NCBI RefSeq assembly: GCF_002487355.1
Contig: NZ_NTMG01000049.1
Location: 1 to 33,063 of the forward strand
DNA: 33,063 bases
Origin: Candidatus Methanoperedens sp. BLZ2
GTDB lineage: Archaea > Halobacteriota > Methanosarcinia > Methanosarcinales > Methanoperedenaceae
Reading direction: 5' to 3'
Below, in pieces: positions 21,836 through 29,338 of this stretch. Within the stretch, counting starts at the first letter, position 1, and each line of letters starts with the position of its first letter. The notes below the pieces were generated by a model. It saw only the letters and a program-made list of their open reading frames with translations, was not told where the DNA came from and searched no databases. A program made the position numbers and the translations under genes.

Positions 21836-23413
21836 ATGAACATCCAAAATAAAAAATTAATAATAGTATTTATTGTGATTTATTTTACATCTTATCAGGC
21901 AGCAGCAGAAGAATCCAGGCTGCCGATTATACTGGAGACAAATGTATACTCATTAATAAACAAAGATATCCTGAGCCATGTGGATATGAATCGTCTCGAT
22001 ACTCACGGTACTACAGACATGAGATTTTACTGGAGCCCGGATGAAAGAAAAGTACTCATCGAAGCATCTATAAGTGCTTATGCAAAAGGAGGGAAAGCAG
22101 CTTTAGGCGGAGTGAGTGCACTATATTTGGCGGATATCTCACAGATAAATTCTCCAAAGCTTCTTAGAAGGGGCGAGGACACCAATAGCATTGCTGATGA
22201 ATCAAGAAGCATGATTGATACCTTCCATTGGAGCCCTTCGGGCAAATATTTTTCTTTCGTAGAGCGAAGTGGGGGAACTTTCAGAAGAAAATTTGATGAA
22301 ACGTGGATTCTTTGGATAATCAATACAAGCACACTTGATGTGGTCTCCAAAAAAGATGTCTCTGATGCAACAATTGGTGAAGACTTTCATCGGGGTTATT
22401 CCTGGTCACCTGTTGAGGATAAAATTGCATACATCGGGTTTAATGAAAACAAATCGAAGGATATATTCGTCTTGGATGTTTCTGAAAATAGTTTCTATGA
22501 AACCGGAATTAAAGAGTATATAAAATCTTTTGAAAACACAGTTTTAACATGGTCACCGGATGGCAGGAAGCTTGCATTGGCAGAACAGACATATAACGCA
22601 GGAAATTATAGTTTATTAATTATAGACCCTGCAAGCAGGAAAATTACGAATCTTCTTTCAGCCGCAACAATAATAGCACCCAGGTACGCGTTTTGGAGCC
22701 CTGATAGCAGAAACATCCTTGTAACGGAAATGAAGCCAGATGATAAAATCGATGTTTATCTGGTAAATATGGAAAATGGAGAACACAGGATACTAACGAC
22801 CTTAAATAACTTAGCAAGTTATGTAATAAAATGGAGCATGGATGGTAAGAAAATCTTATTTAAAACATCTAAAGGAGATATTAATCAGTTCTATTCGATG
22901 GATATAGATGGTAGCAGTTCCCCGGTTCTAATTTTTGAGAATAGTATATCTTCTGAATCGGCGGATGTTTCTGGAAATTTCACTATATTGACATTTAGTA
23001 GCGATTTATATAATTTAAATAATTTAGTTGTTCTGGAAAATGAGAACAAGCCATTAGTTATAAATAATGTGAGTTATTATTATTTTAATTATAAATTAGA
23101 TAGCTTATTATACGTGAGTCAAAACAACGGTCAAAATGCACTTTTCAGACTTAGCCCGGGAGCAGGTAGTAAGCAGCTCTCCATCTTACCGGATGTTAAA
23201 ATATTCAGCTTTAGTCCAAGTGGCAATTTTATAATTGTGGATAATGGTTCAGAATCATTTGAAAAAGAAAATAGTAACGGGACCAATTTTACAACTCAAA
23301 AGGTTGATAATTCAAAAGGTACAGCATCCAAAGCCCCCGGACTTGCTTTTATATTTGCCGGAACTTCAGTATTTGTTGTATACTATATTATAAAAATGAA
23401 GAGGTATTTATGA
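21836..23413 (+). CDS. secreted seven-bladed TolB/WD40-like propeller, membrane-anchored
   Basis: A 525-residue exported protein with a signal peptide (about 1-24, QAAAEE). Seven repeats of the form W-S-P-x-x-(K/R) are seen: W66, W132, W190, W239, W287, W333 and F459. This is the pattern of a seven-bladed TolB-type beta-propeller. Near the end, a Ser/Thr/Asn-rich linker leads to APGLAF, a hydrophobic helix and KMKRY, a C-terminal anchor that loosely resembles PGF-CTERM signals (PGL in place of PGF). It probably sits outside the membrane and binds a ligand or surface polymer for the ABC system. It overlaps the first permease by four bases (ATGA), so it belongs to that operon. TolB-like propellers are common as binding modules, so the ligand is unknown. 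Confidence 0.8.
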   Translation: MNIQNKKLIIVFIVIYFTSYQAAAEESRLPIILETNVYSLINKDILSHVDMNRLDTHGTTDMRFYWSPDERKVLIEASISAYAKGGKAALGGVSALYLADISQINSPKLLRRGEDTNSIADESRSMIDTFHWSPSGKYFSFVERSGGTFRRKFDETWILWIINTSTLDVVSKKDVSDATIGEDFHRGYSWSPVEDKIAYIGFNENKSKDIFVLDVSENSFYETGIKEYIKSFENTVLTWSPDGRKLALAEQTYNAGNYSLLIIDPASRKITNLLSAATIIAPRYAFWSPDSRNILVTEMKPDDKIDVYLVNMENGEHRILTTLNNLASYVIKWSMDGKKILFKTSKGDINQFYSMDIDGSSSPVLIFENSISSESADVSGNFTILTFSSDLYNLNNLVVLENENKPLVINNVSYYYFNYKLDSLLYVSQNNGQNALFRLSPGAGSKQLSILPDVKIFSFSPSGNFIIVDNGSESFEKENSNGTNFTTQKVDNSKGTASKAPGLAFIFAGTSVFVVYYIIKMKRYL

Positions 23414-24312
23414 AACAAAATGTTAGAAATGTGCTTGTAATCGCTCAAAAAGAATTCACTGACCATTTATGGAGTCCGAGATTTGTAACATTACTTTCGG
23501 TATTCTTACTAATAATATTCTCATTTAGCTATAAAGCTGCTTCAGCCGGGCTAAACATATTCAAAATGGGTTTTCTCGATGTCTCCCAGATAATTGCTGT
23601 TTTTCTGCCTTTTTTAGGAATGGCACTAGGATTTGACTCAGTAGTCAAAGAAAGTAAATCAAGTTCGTTGAATGTTCTTTTAAGCCATCCGGTTTTCAGA
23701 GATAACATAATTACTGGAAAAATACTGGGATCTCTGGCAACATTATCACTTGTTATCGGAATATCTATTATTGCCTCTATAGGAACTATGCTCATCATCT
23801 CCGGCGTGCAAATAAACCTCCTTGAGATTGAACGAATATTAATTTTTGCCATTTTAACATTTATTTACATTTCCACATTTGTGGGCATTAGTATTCTATT
23901 ATCAATATATTCAAAAAATACAGCCAGTTCATTAATATATTCGGTCGTTATCTGGATCAATTCAATAATAGTATTTAGTGCAATCGTTGCAGTACTTGCT
24001 GCCATTATAACCGGGCAGTCATATCTGGATTTAGGAAAAAACCACCAGGTACTTGAACTCAATGCTAACCTTCAAACGTTCTCGCCAATCCATCATTATG
24101 CAGAGGCAGTTAGCGGTGTACCAAGTTTAAGTTTTGGTGGAGTCAGTTTGAATTCTGGTTCCGATAGAAGCTTGGGAATTTTTGATACAAGATATACGTT
24201 AGATCAATGGATGTATGAGTACTGGACAAATCTTGTAGTATTAATTACAGTACCAATAGTATTGTTTATTGCATCATTTGTGGCATTTTTACGAAGAGAT
24301 ATAACAATGTGA
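23410..24312 (+). CDS. ABC-2 type permease, copy 1
   Basis: A 300-residue membrane protein with about six hydrophobic segments, of the ABC-2/NosY-like kind. The cytoplasmic motif VVKESKSSSLNVLLSHPVF and DNIITGKILGS is characteristic. It overlaps the propeller gene by four bases and is followed after six bases by a sister permease with the same motif, so the two would form a heterodimeric channel with the ATPase at the end of the operon. Substrate and direction are unknown; ABC-2 permeases are usually exporters or mechanical devices. Confidence 0.87.
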   Translation: MKQNVRNVLVIAQKEFTDHLWSPRFVTLLSVFLLIIFSFSYKAASAGLNIFKMGFLDVSQIIAVFLPFLGMALGFDSVVKESKSSSLNVLLSHPVFRDNIITGKILGSLATLSLVIGISIIASIGTMLIISGVQINLLEIERILIFAILTFIYISTFVGISILLSIYSKNTASSLIYSVVIWINSIIVFSAIVAVLAAIITGQSYLDLGKNHQVLELNANLQTFSPIHHYAEAVSGVPSLSFGGVSLNSGSDRSLGIFDTRYTLDQWMYEYWTNLVVLITVPIVLFIASFVAFLRRDITM

Positions 24313-24318
24313 GGTACT

Positions 24319-25230
24319 ATGAAGAAAAGTCTCAATAATTCAATTACGATTGCTCAGAAAGAATTTGCAGATAACATATGGAGTCCTGTTTTTTTGCTAT
24401 TACTTATAACCTTCACTTTGATTGTTTTTACCTACAGTTATCAGAACGGATTAAAAGTAGAACGCGTCGGATTGCAGGATGGAACCTCTCTTTTACTAAA
24501 TGGGTTTGCTGGTCTTGCAAAAATTATGGGATTTTTTGCTCCCTTGATCGGCTTTGCTTTAGGTTTTGACGCAGTCGTAAAAGAGAAAAAATCCGGGTCA
24601 TTAAACGTACTTTTAACCCATCCGGTATTCAGGGATAATATTATTAGTGGGAAAATTCTGGGTTCATTCTTGACATTAGCTCTTGTTATCGTAATTTCAA
24701 CATTAATTTCGATTGGCACTTTGCTTTTGATCATAGGGGGCACTTTGAATGGATTTGAACTTGGAAGGATAGCAGTATTTTCAATAATAACTTTTTTTTA
24801 CAGTATTATTTTTATGGGGATCGGAGTTATCCTTTCTATCGTAGTAAAGGATGCTGCAGACTCACTTGTTTACAACGTTGTTGTTTGGTTTGTCCTCTGT
24901 ATTCTATTTGGTGCTATTGTTATCGCAATAGCAACTATTATTACAGGTCAGCCATTTGGCATTGGTACCAGCTCTTTTGAACTTGCTTTGAACATGGCAA
25001 ATATATCGCCGCTTCATCATTATGCAGAAGCAACTGTGGGCAGGGTTGATCTTAGCTGGGGCGGTATTGGCTTCGCCGATGCTTCAATAAAAGGGATATT
25101 TGACACCCGTTTTACCCTCTTCCAGTGGTTTGGCGAGTTCTGGATGAATTTAACCGTACTAATAGTAACTCCGATCATCCTTCTAATCATTGCTTTCATA
25201 GCATTTCTCAGGAAGGACATAAGTACATGA
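24319..25230 (+). CDS. ABC-2 type permease, copy 2
   Basis: A 303-residue paralogue of the preceding permease. It shares the blocks SLNVLLTHPVFRDNI and SGKILGS, the HHYAEA segment and the C-terminal helix ending AFLRKDI. The pair arose by tandem duplication. A GAGGT lies five bases before the ATG. It overlaps the NEW3 protein gene by four bases (ATGA at 25227-25230), a sign of tight translational coupling. The extracytoplasmic loop before the last helix is distinct from copy 1. Confidence 0.87.
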   Translation: MKKSLNNSITIAQKEFADNIWSPVFLLLLITFTLIVFTYSYQNGLKVERVGLQDGTSLLLNGFAGLAKIMGFFAPLIGFALGFDAVVKEKKSGSLNVLLTHPVFRDNIISGKILGSFLTLALVIVISTLISIGTLLLIIGGTLNGFELGRIAVFSIITFFYSIIFMGIGVILSIVVKDAADSLVYNVVVWFVLCILFGAIVIAIATIITGQPFGIGTSSFELALNMANISPLHHYAEATVGRVDLSWGGIGFADASIKGIFDTRFTLFQWFGEFWMNLTVLIVTPIILLIIAFIAFLRKDIST

Positions 25231-26798
25231 ATAAAACCTTAAGAATTCTCGGAATCATATCAATCATCATCTTACTCCTGATACCATTAGCCGCAGCAGA
25301 ATTCTCTCAGATATCTGCTACATCGGACATAACCGGCAAAGTCGTTCGCCCGGGCGACACAGTTGAATTCACCACAACCCTGCAGAAATTCTACAACACC
25401 ACAAAAAGCGTCTCAGTCAAGCTATTCATCGACAAAAAACCAGACAACTGGCTCGCCGGCTTCTATGCAGAAAACAACCAGGTAAGCCAGATAACCTTCC
25501 CTGCCGACTCAACCGAGTCAAAGCAGGTTGTCGTAAGAGTGAGGGTGCCAGCCAACACCAGCGATGGCTCCTACCTGGTAAGGATAGGGTTGCAGCCTTT
25601 TGGCGAGGATGTTACCAATTATGAATTGATATACCGCGATTTTGCTGCGATCGTGGACAGGAACGCCATGCCTAACCTTGACATATACTCAGGCATACCC
25701 GGAAGAAAAACCCATCCTGGCATTCCAGTCAGGTTCAGCATCACTGTAGAAAATAAATACGACAGCAGGGCGACAGTAAAGCTCTCGGTACTTTCAAAGC
25801 CAGGTGAATGGGGCGTGGACCTGCTCTCTTCAGACGGCGCAAGGATCACAAAAATGAGTATTCCTGCAAAAGGTAAGCAGGATTTTGATGTTGTCGCCCA
25901 GCCTCCTGTTAATTCAACCGACGGGGATTATGAGGTGCTGGTAGGCGCTTCTATGGAAAGCGGCAGCCAGTTCATCTCACTGCCGCTAAGTGTCACCATT
26001 AATCCTGAGCTTGATCCAACCCAGGCATTGAGTGCATATCTTGAAATGCGCTCAGCTATAGCAGGGCTTGAAGTCCGGCCTGAAAATACAGCAGAGTTTG
26101 CCGTATCCCTGAACAACAGATATGACCAGCAGCTCAAGCTGAACCTGAAAGCACTGGATAAGCCGCAAGGCTGGAATGTGGAGTTTCTTTCAGATACGGA
26201 TGATAATGTGAGGCTTACCACGCTTGAACTGCCTGCAAAAGGCGAGCAAAATTTCATAGTGAAAATCAAACCTTCCCTGAACGCAAGCGATGGCATATAT
26301 CCTGTACTCGTGGGTGCTGTCAGCGGGGATGACAGGAGCGTGTCCCGGAGACTTGAAGTTACCGTCAATAAAGGTCTTGAGAACAGCCAGATACTCGGCC
26401 TTTATCCGGGATACAGCGAAGTGACGCTCAATCCTGGCAGTTCGACAGATATCAGTGTAACACTGAGGAACGGCGGGGATGAGGCATTAAGCGACGTTCA
26501 GCTTGAGATACAGGAAGTAAGCGGCATCAGTACCCAGATACGAAGCTTCGGGACAATAGAAAAACTGGAGGCCGGCGAATCAAGGAATATTCCTGTTGAG
26601 ATTACAGCACGGGCAGACGCAGGCTCAGGGATAAAAGAAATATTCATGCGTGCAAAGAGCGGCGATATCCAGGGTGAGGAAAAGACCATCAAAGTGAATG
26701 TTGAAAAATCAGGATCAAGCGGAATAGCAGGGATCGGGATGGTAGTGCTTGCTATTGTTGCGCTTGTGTTTATAATTCGCAAGTTCGGGAGAAGATGA
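25227..26798 (+). CDS. secreted NEW3-repeat protein (COG1470-like), membrane-anchored
   Basis: A 523-residue exported protein. It has a signal peptide (MNKTLRILG, hydrophobic core, PLAAAE near 24) and at least three or four repeats of an Ig-like NPCBM-associated NEW3 module. These are marked by recurring GxxVxPGxTVEF, 'KPxxW' (KPDNW, KPGEW, KPQGW) and 'DGxYxVxVG' motifs. The C-terminus has a single helix, then IRKFGRR, leaving the repeats outside the cell. I began it at the ATG that overlaps the previous stop, since that gives a clean signal peptide. COG1470-like proteins are often found beside ABC-2 permeases and an ATPase in archaea, and this operon fits that pattern. They may act as surface-bound adaptors. 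Confidence 0.83.
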   Translation: MNKTLRILGIISIIILLLIPLAAAEFSQISATSDITGKVVRPGDTVEFTTTLQKFYNTTKSVSVKLFIDKKPDNWLAGFYAENNQVSQITFPADSTESKQVVVRVRVPANTSDGSYLVRIGLQPFGEDVTNYELIYRDFAAIVDRNAMPNLDIYSGIPGRKTHPGIPVRFSITVENKYDSRATVKLSVLSKPGEWGVDLLSSDGARITKMSIPAKGKQDFDVVAQPPVNSTDGDYEVLVGASMESGSQFISLPLSVTINPELDPTQALSAYLEMRSAIAGLEVRPENTAEFAVSLNNRYDQQLKLNLKALDKPQGWNVEFLSDTDDNVRLTTLELPAKGEQNFIVKIKPSLNASDGIYPVLVGAVSGDDRSVSRRLEVTVNKGLENSQILGLYPGYSEVTLNPGSSTDISVTLRNGGDEALSDVQLEIQEVSGISTQIRSFGTIEKLEAGESRNIPVEITARADAGSGIKEIFMRAKSGDIQGEEKTIKVNVEKSGSSGIAGIGMVVLAIVALVFIIRKFGRR

Positions 26799-27766
26799 AC
26801 ATGAATGAAATCAGTCAAAATGAAAATATTATTGAAACCATAAATCTTACCAAGCGTTTTGGTAAGAAAAACGAGCTTGTAGCAGTGGATTCGCTAAACC
26901 TTGGCGTTAGAAAGGGCGAAGTATTTGGTTTTGTTGGGCCAAACGGTGCAGGAAAGACCACTACGATGAAGATGCTGATCGGTTTGCTTGAGCCCACGGA
27001 CGGTTCTGGTAGGGTAGCAGGTTTTGATATTGTAAGAGAGGTAATAAAAATAAGGGAAGCAACAGGTGTTTTGCCTGAACCTGCCGGATTTTATGATAAT
27101 CTCACGGCAAGACAGAACCTCAGGTTCTATGCAAAGCTCTACGATATCGATGAAAAGACACGAGAGAAGCGGATCGTCGATTTACTTGAGCTTGTGGGTC
27201 TTGGTCGTGCCATAGACCAGAAGACAGGTGGATTTTCAACAGGTATGAGGAAGCGTTTCGGTCTTGCCCAGGCATTGATAAATGAGCCAGGTGTCCTGTT
27301 CCTGGATGAACCCACAAGCGGCATCGATCCTCTTGGCGCACAGATGATGCGGGATTTGATCAAAAAACTGAGTAAAGAGAAGGGTGTGACCGTGTTCCTG
27401 AGCAGCCACAGCATGGCAGAGGTTGAGGAAATATGTGACAGGATCGGGGTGATTGCGCGCGGTAAGCTGCTTGCCGTAGGTACGGTGGAGGAACTCAGGG
27501 ATAGGGTGAGGGAAAAAGTAGGTGTAAGGTTTACACTTGAAGTCCAGGATTTGCCTGTGCAGAGGGTCTTAGAGGGATTGAAAGGAGTTAATGGTGTGCG
27601 TTCTGTTGAGCCGGTTAACGGTCATATCTCGCTGCTGACAGATGTGGGAACGCGCATGGAGATAGCTGTAGCTGTGAAGTCCATGGGCGGAACCATATCC
27701 CGATTCGAGGAGGAGAGAATGGATTTGCAGCGTGTGTTCCTGAAGCTGATAGAAGAAGCGGCATGA
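26795..27766 (+). CDS. ABC transporter ATP-binding protein
   Basis: A 323-residue ABC ATPase. Walker A is GPNGAGKTT (48-56), the signature is FSTGMRKRFGLAQAL, Walker B is VLFLDEPTSGIDPLG and the switch is LSSHSMAE. The extra C-terminal ~90 residues are of the kind seen in NodI/DrrA/NosF-type exporters. It overlaps the NEW3 gene by four bases and closes the operon. With the two permeases it should form one transporter; the propeller and NEW3 proteins are its likely surface partners (inference from context). Confidence 0.93.
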   Translation: MNMNEISQNENIIETINLTKRFGKKNELVAVDSLNLGVRKGEVFGFVGPNGAGKTTTMKMLIGLLEPTDGSGRVAGFDIVREVIKIREATGVLPEPAGFYDNLTARQNLRFYAKLYDIDEKTREKRIVDLLELVGLGRAIDQKTGGFSTGMRKRFGLAQALINEPGVLFLDEPTSGIDPLGAQMMRDLIKKLSKEKGVTVFLSSHSMAEVEEICDRIGVIARGKLLAVGTVEELRDRVREKVGVRFTLEVQDLPVQRVLEGLKGVNGVRSVEPVNGHISLLTDVGTRMEIAVAVKSMGGTISRFEEERMDLQRVFLKLIEEAA

Positions 27767-27817
27767 TGTGTATACAGATAAAAAATGTGTGGTTCAGCCG
27801 TTTCGCAAAAGCAACTA

Positions 27818-27863
27818 AATCCCAATGGCCTGTAGGCAGATAAGGTTAGGACTTTCAAAGTAT
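27818..27863 (+). repeat. 46-nt conserved element, copy 2
   Basis: Differs from copy 1 (21242-21287) at two positions: T for C before GTAGGC, and G for A in the A-rich part. It lies 51 bases after the stop of the ABC ATPase. Upstream there is only a weak echo of the first leader (GGTTCA..C..AAAG), and the first hairpins are not kept. Confidence 0.9.
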
Positions 27864-28061
27864 AGGAGTTATGACTCTAATTAATGATGGCAAAATCGAT
27901 CAGATAAACATGCAATTGGAGATGGATGTATGATCCTGAGATGGAAATTTGAAATGAATGCGGACATGGTGGAAATCTTGTGGATGGCAAATTGAGAATA
28001 TATCATGTTACCCCAGCATGTATGTGGACACTAAGATTAGCTTTGAACGTATTTACGCGTT

Positions 28062-28123
28062 AAGTTTATATACTATACTCACTAACTTAAGGTTAGTAAC
28101 CTCAAGTCACTAACTCGGGGTGA
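28062..28123 (+). promoter_or_regulatory. heat-shock promoter with CTAAC-N5-GTTAG operator
   Basis: The TATA box TTTATATAC is near 28066-28074. The palindrome CTAAC-TTAAG-GTTAG occupies 28082-28096, over the expected transcription start, and another CTAAC half-site is at 28110-28114. The Shine-Dalgarno GGGGTGA is at 28117-28123. In Archaeoglobus fulgidus the heat-shock regulator HSR1 protects a CTAAC-N5-GTTAG palindrome in its own promoter (from memory). The match here, including the five-base spacer, is exact. Confidence 0.85.
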
Positions 28124-28132
28124 AACATAAAC

Positions 28133-28765
28133 ATGGAATCAGCACAACTATTAGACATACTCGGAAACGAGAACCGAAGGAAGATCCTGCACCTCCTGGC
28201 AAGCCGCCCATGCTATATGAGCGAGATAGCAGAAAGGCTTGACGTGGGTGCAAAGGCAATACTCGGGCATCTTCTCCTCCTTGAGCAGGCAGGTCTGATA
28301 GAAGCCAACGTAGATGAACAACGGCGCAAATACTTTCATATTACAGACAACCTCCGTCTTGAAGTGTTTGTGTCGCCATATTCATTTGAGATTGAAATTA
28401 CTACTGCCGCCTTATCTGCACCAAAAGAGCATGCACCAGCAGACCAGCAAGTGATCATGACCTTAAAATCGCTTTACGGCCAGATACAGGACCTCATAGA
28501 AAAAAGACAGCAGTTAATGCAGGAGTACCAGCAAATCCAGGGAAACATAACCGAGGCGATGGGACATTACATGGATGCCATCGAAGATACTGCCGAAGAT
28601 AACATTGAGGCGGAAATACTCTATGCGCTGTTAAAAGGCCCGACGAATGCGCGTATGTTGTCCATGCAGCTTGGGATTCCTGAGTATGTGATCGAGGGAT
28701 ATATTGTAAAAATGGAACGAAAAGAACTCCTTAAAAGAGACGGGAATAATTATATAATAGGCTAA
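28133..28765 (+). CDS. hsr1: ArsR-type heat-shock regulator, HSR1-like
   Basis: A 210-residue regulator. Residues ~6-75 form an ArsR-type winged helix (LGNENRRKILHLLASRPCYMSEIAERLDV, read in two parts). After it comes a helical region rich in Gln and Glu (about 110-150). A second winged-helix-like part lies at the C-terminus (LYALLKGPTNARMLSMQLG). The gene is directly upstream of hsp20 and cdc48. This gene set and the operator in its promoter match Archaeoglobus HSR1, a repressor that is released on heat shock. It most likely represses its own operon. Confidence 0.85.
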   Translation: MESAQLLDILGNENRRKILHLLASRPCYMSEIAERLDVGAKAILGHLLLLEQAGLIEANVDEQRRKYFHITDNLRLEVFVSPYSFEIEITTAALSAPKEHAPADQQVIMTLKSLYGQIQDLIEKRQQLMQEYQQIQGNITEAMGHYMDAIEDTAEDNIEAEILYALLKGPTNARMLSMQLGIPEYVIEGYIVKMERKELLKRDGNNYIIG

Positions 28766-28769
28766 AGAA

Positions 28770-28799
28770 TATAAAATATATACAAATTAAAAAAGAGGT
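28770..28799 (+). promoter_or_regulatory. internal promoter and ribosome site of hsp20
   Basis: TATAAAATATATA (28770-28782) is a strong TATA-like stretch 24-36 bases before the hsp20 ATG, and GAGGT (28795-28799) precedes it. No CTAAC/GTTAG site is seen here, so hsp20 and cdc48 may have a second, HSR1-independent promoter. Confidence 0.45.
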
Positions 28800-28805
28800 A
28801 AAAAT

Positions 28806-29300
28806 ATGGAAAGAGATTGGAGAAAGACTGAAAAGGGATTTTTCAATGAATTTGAAAAAGAGATGGAGCAAATGAATGACCTTGTAAACCGCATGATGCA
28901 ATCCATGGGAAAAGAGCCGCAGGTTTATGGCTTTAGCATGCAGGTAGGACCTGACGGCATACCGCATGTAGAGCGTTTCGGAAATGTGTCGCCTGTTGGT
29001 AAAGACAGGGATGTCAGGGAGCCATTCACAAGCACATTGACCGATGAAAAAAATAATGAATTTAATATTACGGCAGAAATGCCAGGGATCAATAAAGAAG
29101 ATATCGAACTCAATGCGACGGAAAAAGAAGTTATTATCAAAGCAGATAGCAATGCAAGGAAATACTACAAGTTCATAAAAACACCAGTACCTGTTGATCC
29201 GGATAGCGCTGCGGCAAAGTACAACAACGGAGTGCTTGAAGTAACATTGAAATTCAAAGACAATTCGAAACAGGATGTAAAGTCGATAAAGATCGAATAA
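28806..29300 (+). CDS. hsp20: small heat-shock protein Hsp20 (alpha-crystallin family)
   Basis: A 164-residue small heat-shock protein. A variable N-terminal arm rich in Met and Glu (1-75) precedes the alpha-crystallin domain, visible in FNITAEMPGINKEDIELNA and in NNGVLEVTLKFK near the C-terminus. It holds unfolding proteins in a refoldable state in the cytoplasm as a large oligomer. The gene lies between the HSR1-like regulator and cdc48, the order known from Archaeoglobus-type heat-shock operons. GAGGT precedes the ATG. Confidence 0.94.
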   Translation: MERDWRKTEKGFFNEFEKEMEQMNDLVNRMMQSMGKEPQVYGFSMQVGPDGIPHVERFGNVSPVGKDRDVREPFTSTLTDEKNNEFNITAEMPGINKEDIELNATEKEVIIKADSNARKYYKFIKTPVPVDPDSAAAKYNNGVLEVTLKFKDNSKQDVKSIKIE

Positions 29301-29338
29301 ATGGATGAAACATAACTGGAGATTAATAAAAGAGAAAT

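Larger units (their letters stand above)
27767..28132 (+). other. 366-base intergenic region with element copy 2 and the heat-shock promoter
   Basis: The left part holds the second 46-nt element (27818-27863). It is followed by degraded-looking sequence with only micro-frames: a 20-codon frame at 27871-27933 and a 21-codon frame starting at 27930. The expression platform seen after copy 1 is missing. The right part is the promoter of the HSR1-like gene. No other gene was found. Confidence 0.6.

Noticed and set aside
27871-27995. Two micro-frames (20 and 21 codons) after the second 46-nt element
   Set aside because: AGGAG is only two bases from the first ATG, there is no motif, and the region looks decayed. 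Possible remnants, but not supportable as genes.
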